Shown piece by piece: positions 33,712-40,147 of a stretch of DNA of 56,551 nt (within the stretch, counting starts at the first letter, position 1; every line of letters begins with the position of its first letter). The position numbers and the translations under genes are program-made. The stretch comes from Streptomyces sp. CBMA123 (GTDB taxonomy: Bacteria > Actinomycetota > Actinomycetes > Streptomycetales > Streptomycetaceae), in assembly GCF_014596465.1 (NCBI RefSeq), contig NZ_MECK01000124.1, positions 1 through 56,551 on the forward strand, given 5' to 3'. The notes under the pieces are model-generated. The model saw only the letters and a program-made list of their open reading frames with translations, did not search any database and was not told the DNA's origin.

Positions 33712-34971
33712 ATGAACGAGCAGTCCGTCCAGGACCGGCCCGCACCCGACCACCGCAGGCTCGGCCGCGAGCTCGACCTGTTCGACACCGACCCGCTGAT
33801 GGGCTCCGGCCTGCCGTACTGGCTGCCCGACGGCGCCGCGATCCGGCACACCCTGGAGGAGTTCATCCGGGGCCGCGAGCGCCGGGCCGGCTACCGCCAC
33901 GTCTACTCGCCGGTGCTGGGCAAGCGCGAGCTGTACGAGATCTCCGGCCACTGGAACCACTACCGCGAGGACATGTTCCCACCCATGGAACTCGGCTCGG
34001 AGGAGATGGTGCTGCGCCCCAGCCTGTGTCCGCACCATGCCCTGATCTTCCGCTCACGCCCGCACAGCTACCGTGAACTGCCCCTAAGAATGGCCGAGTT
34101 GGGCGGCATGTACCGCTCCGAGCTGTCCGGCGTGCTCGGCGGGCTGACCAGGGTCCGGGCGATCCAGCTGAACGACGCCCACGTCTTCTGCACCCCCGAG
34201 CAGGCCGCCGACGAGGCCGTCGCCGCCCTGGAGCTGATCCGCGAGGCGCACCGCGCGCTCGGCATCGTGCCGGTCCGCTACCGGCTCTCGCTGCCCGGCG
34301 CGGGCGGCAAGTACGTGGCCGACCCGAAGCTCTGGGAGCGGGCGGTGGCGCTGCTCACCGAGGTGCTGGAGCGCTCCGGGGTGCCGTTCGAGGCGGCCGA
34401 GGGCGAGGCCGCCTTCTACGGTCCAAAGATCGACGTGCAGATCGCCGACGGTGCCGGGCGCGAGTTCACCCTCTCCACCGTGCAGATCGACTTCCACCAG
34501 CCCGAGCGGTTCAACCTGCATTACATCGGCCCGGACGGCGCCAAGCACCGCCCGGTGATGGTGCACCGCAGCGTGATCGGCAGTGTGGAACGGGTGGTCG
34601 CCCACCTGATCGAGCTGTACGGCGGGGCGTTCCCGGCCTGGCTCGCGCCGGCCCAGGTGGTGCTGGTGCCGATCTCCGACGCCGAGCTGCCGCAGGCCGA
34701 GCGGCTGCGGCAACGCTGCCTGGACCTCGGGCTGCGGGCCGAGGTCGCCGGGCCCGAGCACGGCAGTCTCGGCGCCCGGATCCGGGAGGCCCGGCTGGTG
34801 CCCTACCAGGCGGTGATCGGCGCCAAGGAGGCCGTGGACGAGCGGGTCGCACTGCGGCTGCGGGACGGCCGCCGGCTGGAGCCGATGCCCGCGGAGGAGG
34901 CCTGGGCCCGGATCGGCGCGCTGGTCGCGGACTGCAGCGCCGAGCTGTGGCGGGACGCGCCCGCCGGCTGA
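33712..34971 (+). CDS. thrS: short threonyl-tRNA synthetase without TGS and editing domains
   Basis: 419 residues against about 640-680 for standard bacterial ThrRS. The class II core is complete: motif 1 region GLPYWLPDGAAIRHTLEEF, motif 2 RSELSGVLGGLTRVRAI, motif 3 VMVHRSVIGSVERV, and the three zinc ligands Cys106 (LCPHH), His157 (NDAHVF) and His285. The anticodon-binding domain runs from about 310 to 410. The N-terminal TGS and editing domains are absent, so Ser-tRNA-Thr cannot be cleared in cis. It sits behind a threonine attenuator. GGAGA six bases upstream selects the ATG at 33712. It is probably a second, inducible or resistance-type ThrRS; the housekeeping copy should be elsewhere. 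Confidence 0.92.
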   Translation: MNEQSVQDRPAPDHRRLGRELDLFDTDPLMGSGLPYWLPDGAAIRHTLEEFIRGRERRAGYRHVYSPVLGKRELYEISGHWNHYREDMFPPMELGSEEMVLRPSLCPHHALIFRSRPHSYRELPLRMAELGGMYRSELSGVLGGLTRVRAIQLNDAHVFCTPEQAADEAVAALELIREAHRALGIVPVRYRLSLPGAGGKYVADPKLWERAVALLTEVLERSGVPFEAAEGEAAFYGPKIDVQIADGAGREFTLSTVQIDFHQPERFNLHYIGPDGAKHRPVMVHRSVIGSVERVVAHLIELYGGAFPAWLAPAQVVLVPISDAELPQAERLRQRCLDLGLRAEVAGPEHGSLGARIREARLVPYQAVIGAKEAVDERVALRLRDGRRLEPMPAEEAWARIGALVADCSAELWRDAPAG

Positions 34972-35121
34972 ACCGGACGGCGGGCCGGGAGCATACGTAC
35001 GACTAGTGCGGCGCGCGGAGTGTCGGCGGGGCCGGGGGCGGTGGCCGCCCGTCGAATGGGCGCGGCGGCCGGGTCCACGGCCGCCGCCGTCCCCACCAGT
35101 CCCATCGTCCCGGAGGTGCCC

Positions 35122-35664
35122 ATGCGCGGATCGCGCAGGCTCGTCGCTCCCGTCCTCACCGTCTGTCTCGCCCTCGCCGGTGCCGTCGCCGCCGCCCCGG
35201 CGGGCTCGGCCGGGCTCCGCCCGCTGCCGGTGCCGGAGGTCCAGTACTGCGCCGCCGTGCTCGGGCACCTGCCCGGCGCCGACGGTGCCTCCCCGGTGCT
35301 CGGCCGGGCCTGCTCGTGGGATTCCCGCGCCGACGCGCTCGCCGAGGCCGACGGCCGCACCCGCACGGCAGAGCAGCCGACCGACCGGACGCTGCTGCTG
35401 GAGGAGTTCAAGGACGTCGACTACCAGGGCGGCGTCATCTACTCCTTCTTCGGCGACGCCGGCGGCTGCGACGGCACCGGCTACCACCTGGTCAACTACT
35501 TCGGTGTCGCGCTGAGCGTCTCCTCGATGAAGGGCTACAACAACTGCAACGCCGTCCACCTCTGGTCGACCCTCAGCGTGGAGAAGACCATGGACCTGCC
35601 GGCTCCCCAGCTGGGCGGGAACTTCAACGACGCGGTCCGTGAGCTGCAGGTCTTCCACCGCTGA
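35122..35664 (+). CDS. secreted crystallin/I36-inhibitor-like protein
   Basis: 180 residues. A signal peptide covers about 1-29 (hydrophobic core VLTVCLALAGAVAAAPAG). The mature part has four Cys and a C-terminal beta-rich stretch YHLVNYFGVALSVSSMKGY then NNCNAVHLW and FNDAVRELQVF, which resembles the beta/gamma-crystallin-like fold of the peptidase inhibitor I36 family. CGGAGG lies six bases before the ATG. The role is unknown; a protease inhibitor or cell-surface structural protein would fit. Confidence 0.7.
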   Translation: MRGSRRLVAPVLTVCLALAGAVAAAPAGSAGLRPLPVPEVQYCAAVLGHLPGADGASPVLGRACSWDSRADALAEADGRTRTAEQPTDRTLLLEEFKDVDYQGGVIYSFFGDAGGCDGTGYHLVNYFGVALSVSSMKGYNNCNAVHLWSTLSVEKTMDLPAPQLGGNFNDAVRELQVFHR

Positions 35665-35668
35665 GGGG

Positions 35669-35722
35669 CCCCGGCGGCGCCGGTTCCGGCGTCGCCGATC
35701 CTGGTGTCGCCGGCCGCCGGGG
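35669..35722. terminator. inverted repeat between convergent genes
   Basis: CCCCGGCGGC and GCCGCCGGGG, ten perfect base pairs around a 34-base spacer, lie between the secreted protein and the leftward VOC gene. Confidence 0.6.
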
Positions 35723-35739
35723 TCGGGTGCCCCCGGCGG

Positions 35740-36150
35740 TCAGTAGGACTGCAGCTCGATCAAGTGGCCCTCGGGGTCGCGCAGATGGGCGCTGCGCAGG
35801 GTGGGGCCCCACTCCGGGCGGTCGGCGGCCGGGGCGGCGAGGGTGCCGCCGTGGGCGAGGCAGAGGGCGAGCGCCGCGTCCACGTCGTCGACCCGGAAGA
35901 CCAGCATCGCGGGGTCCTGGGCGGGGGCGCCGGGGTCGGCGGGCAGGCCGGCGGTGCCCAGGGTGGCGGCCATCGCGGCGCGGTCGAAGAGCGCCAGGAC
36001 GGCCTGGTCGTCGACGTCCCAGTTGGCGTACGGGCCCTCGGGCGTGCCCTTGATCAGGGTGGCGCCGGTGAACGGGGGGAGGACGGCGCGGTAGAAGCCG
36101 AAGGTCTCGGCGAAGCGGGTGACGAGCAGGCGGGGGTAGAGGGCGTCCAC
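35740..36150 (-). CDS. VOC/glyoxalase-family protein
   Basis: 136 residues with two VOC half-modules: LYPRLLVTRFAETFGFYRAV at the start and AMLVFRVDDVDAALALCLAH in the middle, ending AHLRDPEGHLIELQSY with the usual Glu. It is probably a metal-dependent or ligand-binding detoxification protein. The start is GTG. It is divergent from a MarR regulator with 71 bp between them, containing a TAGGG palindrome; on its strand TATAGT (36193-36198) is a fair -10. Confidence 0.85.
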   Translation of the reverse strand: MDALYPRLLVTRFAETFGFYRAVLPPFTGATLIKGTPEGPYANWDVDDQAVLALFDRAAMAATLGTAGLPADPGAPAQDPAMLVFRVDDVDAALALCLAHGGTLAAPAADRPEWGPTLRSAHLRDPEGHLIELQSY

Positions 36151-36196
36151 GGTCGGGCTCCAGGTGGGCTCTGAATCTCTGGGTCGGCACCCACTA

Positions 36197-36215
36197 TAGG
36201 GAGTGACCCTAGAAT
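36197..36215. promoter_or_regulatory. MarR operator and promoter
   Basis: TAGGG-AGTGA-CCCTA is a perfect inverted repeat (36197-36211). It overlaps TAGAAT (36210-36215), a near-consensus -10 whose start point would fall on the marR-like ATG at 36222, and TATAGT on the other strand. Confidence 0.7.
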
Positions 36216-36221
36216 ACCGCC

Positions 36222-36698
36222 ATGGCCTCCGAGGACCCCGCCCCGCCCGGCGCGCTGCCGCCGACCCTGCTGGACCTAAGCACCTTCCTGCTGGCCCGGA
36301 TCGGCCGGACGGCGCGGGCCCGGCTCGCCGAGCACCTCGCCGAACGCGGCCTGCGGCTCTGGGACATGGCCGTACTGGCGGCGCTCGCCGACTTCGGGCC
36401 GCAGGCTCAGCGGGACCTGGTGCGGCGGCTGGGCATCGACCCGAGCGACCTCGCGAAGGTCGCCGACCAGCTCGGCGCGGCCGGGTACGTCGAGCGCCGC
36501 CGGGACGAGGCGGACCGGCGGCGGGTCTCGGTGTCGGTCACCGCCGCCGGGCGGACGCTGCTGGCCGAACTGGACGCGCAGGCCCGGGCGGTGCAGGACG
36601 AGGTGCTGGCTCCGCTGGACCCGGCGGAGCGGCGGGTGCTGCAGGAGCTGCTGCTGCGGGTGAACCAGGGGGAGGCGCTGCGGCGCGGCGCCGTCTGA
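36222..36698 (+). CDS. MarR-family regulator
   Basis: 158 residues with a winged helix: QRDLVRRLGIDPSDLAKVAD (about 66-85) and wing YVERRRDEADRRRVSVSVT (about 92-110). It is divergent from a VOC gene and has its own operator between, so it likely represses both. The transcript may be leaderless. It converges on the NlpC/P60 gene with only two bases between the stops. Confidence 0.92.
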   Translation: MASEDPAPPGALPPTLLDLSTFLLARIGRTARARLAEHLAERGLRLWDMAVLAALADFGPQAQRDLVRRLGIDPSDLAKVADQLGAAGYVERRRDEADRRRVSVSVTAAGRTLLAELDAQARAVQDEVLAPLDPAERRVLQELLLRVNQGEALRRGAV

Positions 36699-36700
36699 GC

Positions 36701-37378
36701 TCAGCCGGTGGGCGGCCCCGGGCGGCGGGCGCCCGCGAACTCGCCCGCCCAGCGCGGGAGGTCGAGCACCTTCTCGACCCGGGCCACCAGGGTGCCGGTG
36801 CGCTCGGCGTGGATCATCGCGCCGTCGCCCGCGTAGACGCCGACGTGGTGCAGCGGCGCGTCGGGGCGGGAGAAGAACAGCAGGTCACCGGGGGCGAGGG
36901 CGTCGCGTTCGACCGGGGCGCCGCGGTGGAACTGGGCCACGGTGTAGTGCCCGAGCTCGACGGTGCCGTGACTGGCGCGGTACCAGCAGTACAGGGACAG
37001 CCCGCTGCAGTCGAAGCCGACCGTGCTCTCGCCCAGGCACACGCCGTTGAGATAGCCGTTCTCCTCGTCGCAGAAGCCGAGGCCCGGGCCCAGCCGGTCA
37101 CCGCCGCCCCAGGCGTACGGAACGCCGATCTGCGCCTCGGCGACGGCGGCGACCCGGCGGCCGAGGGCCGCGGCGGCGAGCGAGGCCGCGGACGGGTCGG
37201 ACGGGTCGGATGGGTCGGATGGGTCGGACGGGTCGGACGGGTTGGACCGGCCTGTGGCGTGGGCGGGTTGGGCCGCGGCGCCGAGGGCCGGGGCGAGGCC
37301 CGCACCGAGGGCGAGGCCGAGCATGCGGCGGCGGGCTACTCCGGAGGCCTGGTCATGGCCGGGGGGTCGGGACTCCAT
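36701..37378 (-). CDS. secreted NlpC/P60 peptidoglycan endopeptidase
   Basis: 225 residues. A basic-hydrophobic signal (ARRRMLGLALGAGLAPALG) is followed by a Ser-Asp-Pro repeat linker (about 45-65) encoded by a 9-bp tandem array, then the NlpC/P60 domain with catalytic Cys in GFDCSGLSLYC (about 123), catalytic His in LHHVGVYAGDG (about 175) and a third His in IHAERTG. It should cut D-Glu-gamma-DAP bonds in peptidoglycan stems. The RRRM stretch in the signal could be a Tat-like motif. The ATG at 37378 has GGAGAG upstream. Confidence 0.88.
   Translation of the reverse strand: MESRPPGHDQASGVARRRMLGLALGAGLAPALGAAAQPAHATGRSNPSDPSDPSDPSDPSDPSAASLAAAALGRRVAAVAEAQIGVPYAWGGGDRLGPGLGFCDEENGYLNGVCLGESTVGFDCSGLSLYCWYRASHGTVELGHYTVAQFHRGAPVERDALAPGDLLFFSRPDAPLHHVGVYAGDGAMIHAERTGTLVARVEKVLDLPRWAGEFAGARRPGPPTG
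37190..37243. repeat. six 9-bp units (GGACGGGTC) in the NlpC/P60 linker
   Basis: Six tandem copies with single-base changes encode the Asp-Pro-Ser linker of the hydrolase; copy number could vary without breaking the frame. Confidence 0.95.
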
Positions 37379-37586
37379 CGGTCGGCTCTCCTGGGCTGGT
37401 CGCGGGGTTGGCGCGGGTCCGCACCAGGATCGCGGTCCGGCGGCGCCGTCCGCCATCACCCGCAGCGGTGAATCGTGGGCACACAGGCCTTGGCGGGCCC
37501 GGGAGTTCACCGGAAATCGGTTTGACGGTCGTTCGTGAGGGGCCAACGATGGGCGCGAACGTTCGGTGACGACCTCGGAGGCCCTC

Positions 37587-37991
37587 ATGGACAGCGCCGT
37601 CAAGCTGGTCCGCAACACCCGTCTGACCCAGGCCGTCGACTACGCCTACGCGGCGGTGGTCGATGCCCCGGCCCGTTCGCTCTGGCTCGCCGGAGCGTGC
37701 CCGCTGGACGAGGAGGGGCGCACCGTCGCCGTCGGGGACTACGAGGGCCAGGCCCACCAGGTGATGCGCAATCTGATAACCGTGCTGGAGGAGGCGGGTG
37801 CGGGGGTCACGGACATCGCCCGGACCACCGTGTACGTGGCCTCCGGCGATCAGGCGGACCTGGTGAAGGTCTGGAACGTGTACCGGGAGTACCTGGGGGC
37901 GCACGACGCCCCCAGTACGCTGCTCGGCGTCTCGGTGCTCGGCTACCGCGACCAGTTGGTGGAGGTGGAGGCGGTGGCCGTGCTGCCCTGA
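37587..37991 (+). CDS. RidA/YjgF-family protein
   Basis: 134 residues of the RidA fold: NTRLTQAVDYAYAAVV, LAGACPLDEEG, a helix QVMRNLITVLEEAGAG, DIARTTVYVAS and the terminal strand with LVEVEAVAVLP. In true RidA an Arg near residue 105 binds the enamine/imine; here the segment is TLLGVSVLGY, so this catalytic Arg is missing and the protein is likely from another Rid subgroup. GGAG seven bases upstream selects the ATG at 37587. Confidence 0.88.
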   Translation: MDSAVKLVRNTRLTQAVDYAYAAVVDAPARSLWLAGACPLDEEGRTVAVGDYEGQAHQVMRNLITVLEEAGAGVTDIARTTVYVASGDQADLVKVWNVYREYLGAHDAPSTLLGVSVLGYRDQLVEVEAVAVLP

Positions 37992-38010
37992 CGGGCCCGG
38001 GGGCGGGGGC

Positions 38011-38505
38011 TCAGGAGGAGGCTGCGGCGAGCAGGGCGTCCAGCTTCCGGTAGCCCTCGACCACGCCGCGCTCCATACCGCTGACCAGGATCGCGTCCCG
38101 GGCCGCCAGGCTGTCGACCACCGACAGGACGGTCACGCGGGTACGGCCCTCGCCGGCGGGTTCGAAGACGGCGGTGTCCAGCGCGACGCCGTCCGGTACG
38201 CCCTCGAAGGTGAAGGTCTGGACGAGCCGGGTGGCCGGTCGGACCTCATGGAAGGAGCCGTAGAAGGCGGCGACCTCCTGGCCCTCGCGGTGCATGGAGT
38301 AGCGGTAGTGGCCGCCGGTGCGGGGCTCCCAGTCGTCGATCTTCAGGTCGAGGTCCTCGGGGCCGAGCCAACGGGCGACCAGCTGGGGCTCGATCCAGGC
38401 CCGGAACACCCGCTCCTGCGGGGCGTCGAACTCGCGGACGATCCGGATGGTGGGCAGCGTCGGGTCCGCCTCGATGTGGGTCTGGTGGCCGGTGGTGGAG
38501 GTCAT
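38011..38505 (-). CDS. SRPBCC (AHSA1-like) protein
   Basis: 164 residues of the START/Aha1 fold: IRIVREFDAPQERVFRAW, VARWLGPEDLDL, GGHYRYSMH, and the long final helix MERGVVEGYRKLDALL. Such proteins bind hydrophobic ligands. It overlaps the upstream ArsR gene by four bases (ATGA) and has its own GGAG site. ArsR-SRPBCC pairs of this type are very common in actinobacteria and usually form autoregulated units. Confidence 0.9.
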   Translation of the reverse strand: MTSTTGHQTHIEADPTLPTIRIVREFDAPQERVFRAWIEPQLVARWLGPEDLDLKIDDWEPRTGGHYRYSMHREGQEVAAFYGSFHEVRPATRLVQTFTFEGVPDGVALDTAVFEPAGEGRTRVTVLSVVDSLAARDAILVSGMERGVVEGYRKLDALLAAASS

Positions 38506-38993
38506 TGCGGGGCTCCTTCGGTGTGCCGGGGGCGGTCGGGGCGGCTGCGGCTCTCTGGGTCGTCCGCACCGGTCGGCTTCGGTTCCGCGTCGGTGTCGGC
38601 GTCGGTGTCCGCGCCGGTGTCTGCGTGTGCGTTGGCGTCTGCGTCGGTGTCTGCGTCTGTGTTGGCGTCTGCGTCGGCCATGGCCGCGAGGACGGCGTCC
38701 AGGCGGCCGAAGCGGGCCTCGGCCTGGCGGCGGTAGCGCTCGATCCAGCTCGTCATCAAGTCGAACACCTGCGGCTCCAGGTGGCACGGCCGCCGCTGGG
38801 CGTCCCGGCGGCGACTGACCAGTCCGGCCTCCTCCAGCACCTTGAGGTGCTTGGAGACGGCCTGCATGGACATCGCGTAGGACTCCGCCAGCTCGCCGAC
38901 GGTCGCGTCCCGGACCGAGAGCCGGGCGACGATGTCGCGCCTGGTCGGATCGGCCAGGGCGACGAACGCCCGGGAGAGCTGGTCGACGGCCAC
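38502..38993 (-). CDS. ArsR-family regulator with repetitive acidic tail
   Basis: 163 residues. The winged helix fills the first 90 residues (ALADPTRRDIVARL, YAMSMQAVSKHLKVLEEAG). The last 50 residues are an Asp-Ala-Thr repeat, coded by an imperfect 6-bp tandem array, and are probably disordered. No metal-binding Cys cluster is seen, so it is of the SdpR-like, non-metal type. The start is a GTG with AGAGG upstream. It overlaps the SRPBCC gene it should regulate. Confidence 0.88.
   Translation of the reverse strand: MAVDQLSRAFVALADPTRRDIVARLSVRDATVGELAESYAMSMQAVSKHLKVLEEAGLVSRRRDAQRRPCHLEPQVFDLMTSWIERYRRQAEARFGRLDAVLAAMADADANTDADTDADANAHADTGADTDADTDAEPKPTGADDPESRSRPDRPRHTEGAPQ
38585..38680. 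repeat. imperfect 6-bp tandem array (GTCGGC/GTCTGC)
   Basis: About 15 hexamer units within the ArsR coding region encode the Asp-Ala/Asp-Thr tail. Confidence 0.85.
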
Positions 38994-39013
38994 CGCACAC
39001 CTCTGTTCATCCG

Positions 39014-39073
39014 CAACCGATTGGTTGAGAACCACGCTACTCCGCTGCCCCCCCGTACTCAACCGTTTGGTTG
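39014..39073. promoter_or_regulatory. two ArsR operators
   Basis: CAACC-GATT-GGTTG (39014-39027) and CAACC-GTTT-GGTTG (39060-39073) are perfect inverted repeats 46 bp apart, directly upstream of the arsR-like gene. Confidence 0.8.
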
Positions 39074-39120
39074 CGGAAGCGGTGGAGGTGGGCTTTGGGA
39101 GGGAAGCGGCCGATCAGAAG

Positions 39121-39138
39121 AAACCGATCGTTCGGTTT
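39121..39138. promoter_or_regulatory. ARE-like palindrome (gamma-butyrolactone receptor site)
   Basis: AAACCGA-TCGT-TCGGTTT is a perfect inverted repeat that resembles the autoregulatory elements bound by ScbR/ArpA-type receptors. It lies between the ArsR operators and the receptor gene, about 235 bp before that gene's start. Confidence 0.6.
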
Positions 39139-39293
39139 TCAGGCGAGAGCGCCGGGTGCTAGCCGTGTTCGTCGGCGGATCTCCGGAGAGGTGTGACTTC
39201 CATTCGTCCGGTCGGGATCTGACGGACCGTAGGAGAGAAGAGGTGGAACGGGTGGGGAAGGAGGGGAGGAGTCGCTGATTCCCCGACATCGTC

Positions 39294-39324
39294 TTGTCGC
39301 CCGTGGGGAGCCCGTAGCTAGGAT
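39294..39324 (+). promoter_or_regulatory. putative promoter of the receptor gene
   Basis: TTGTCG (39294-39299) and TAGGAT (39319-39324) are good hexamers but 19 bases apart; TAGCTA at 39315 gives a 15-base spacer instead. Either would leave a leader of 40-50 bases before the GTG. Confidence 0.45.
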
Positions 39325-39373
39325 GCGGGGTGTTTGGTTTTGTTTTCCCGGAGCTCAGGGCGGGGTGGTTGCG

Positions 39374-40090
39374 GTGGTACGGCAGGAACGAGCGCTCCGG
39401 ACGCGTCGGCTGATCCTGGAGGCCGCGGCGTCGGTCTTCGACGAGTTCGGCTACGAGGGCGCCACCATCGGGGAGGTGGTCTCCCGGGCCGGGGTGACGC
39501 GAGGTGCGGTGTACTTCCATTTCGCCTCGAAGCGGGATCTCGCGCAAGGCGTCGTCGAGGAGCAGTTCGTCCAGGACGGAGTGCCCGAACGTAGCTGCAA
39601 GCTCCAGGAGTTCGTGGACACCGGGATGGTAGTCGCACACCTGATGCCGCGTGACCCGTTGCTCAGCGCGGGCGCCCGGCTCACGCTCGGCCAGGACGTC
39701 CTCGATGACCTCGGCGGCGGTGTGATCCCCGGCTGGATCAGCCGGATGGAGGCGCTGCTGGTCGCCGCCGGCGAGCGCGGCGAACTGCTGCCGCACGTCG
39801 TCCCGGCCGACACCGCGTGGCTGATGACCGCCGCCTGGACGGGTGTTCAGATCCAGTCGCAGAAGCTCGCCGGCCGGGCCGACCTGGAACTCCGGGTGTC
39901 CGGCCTGTTCCAGCACCTGATGCCGAGCGTCGCGGTGCCCGGGGTGCTCGGCTCGCTCCGGATGGGGCCGGACCGCGGCGCCCAGGTGGTCGCCGAGGTC
40001 GCGGCGGCCCGGCAGGCGGAGGAGGGCGGCGACGGGCGGTCGGCGGAGTCGCGGGCCGAGGCGGGGCCGGTGGCGCTGCAACCGGTCTGA
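39374..40090 (+). CDS. gamma-butyrolactone receptor-like TetR regulator (ScbR/ArpA type)
   Basis: 238 residues. The N-terminus VVRQERALRTRRLILEAA and HTH ATIGEVVSRAGVTRGAVYFH match the gamma-butyrolactone receptor subgroup closely, not general TetR. The ligand domain has LMPRDPLLSAGARLTL and IPGWISRMEALLVAAGERGELLPH; Trp121 falls at the position of ArpA Trp119, known to be needed for A-factor binding. The start is the GTG that aligns with the family Met; an upstream ATG would add 17 residues across the promoter. No butyrolactone synthase (AfsA) gene is seen nearby. Confidence 0.88.
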   Translation: MVRQERALRTRRLILEAAASVFDEFGYEGATIGEVVSRAGVTRGAVYFHFASKRDLAQGVVEEQFVQDGVPERSCKLQEFVDTGMVVAHLMPRDPLLSAGARLTLGQDVLDDLGGGVIPGWISRMEALLVAAGERGELLPHVVPADTAWLMTAAWTGVQIQSQKLAGRADLELRVSGLFQHLMPSVAVPGVLGSLRMGPDRGAQVVAEVAAARQAEEGGDGRSAESRAEAGPVALQPV

Positions 40091-40147
40091 CGTCCGCCCG
40101 CGCGGCGGGGCAGGTCGAATGTCAGTGCGGCTCGCCATGATGGCGGT

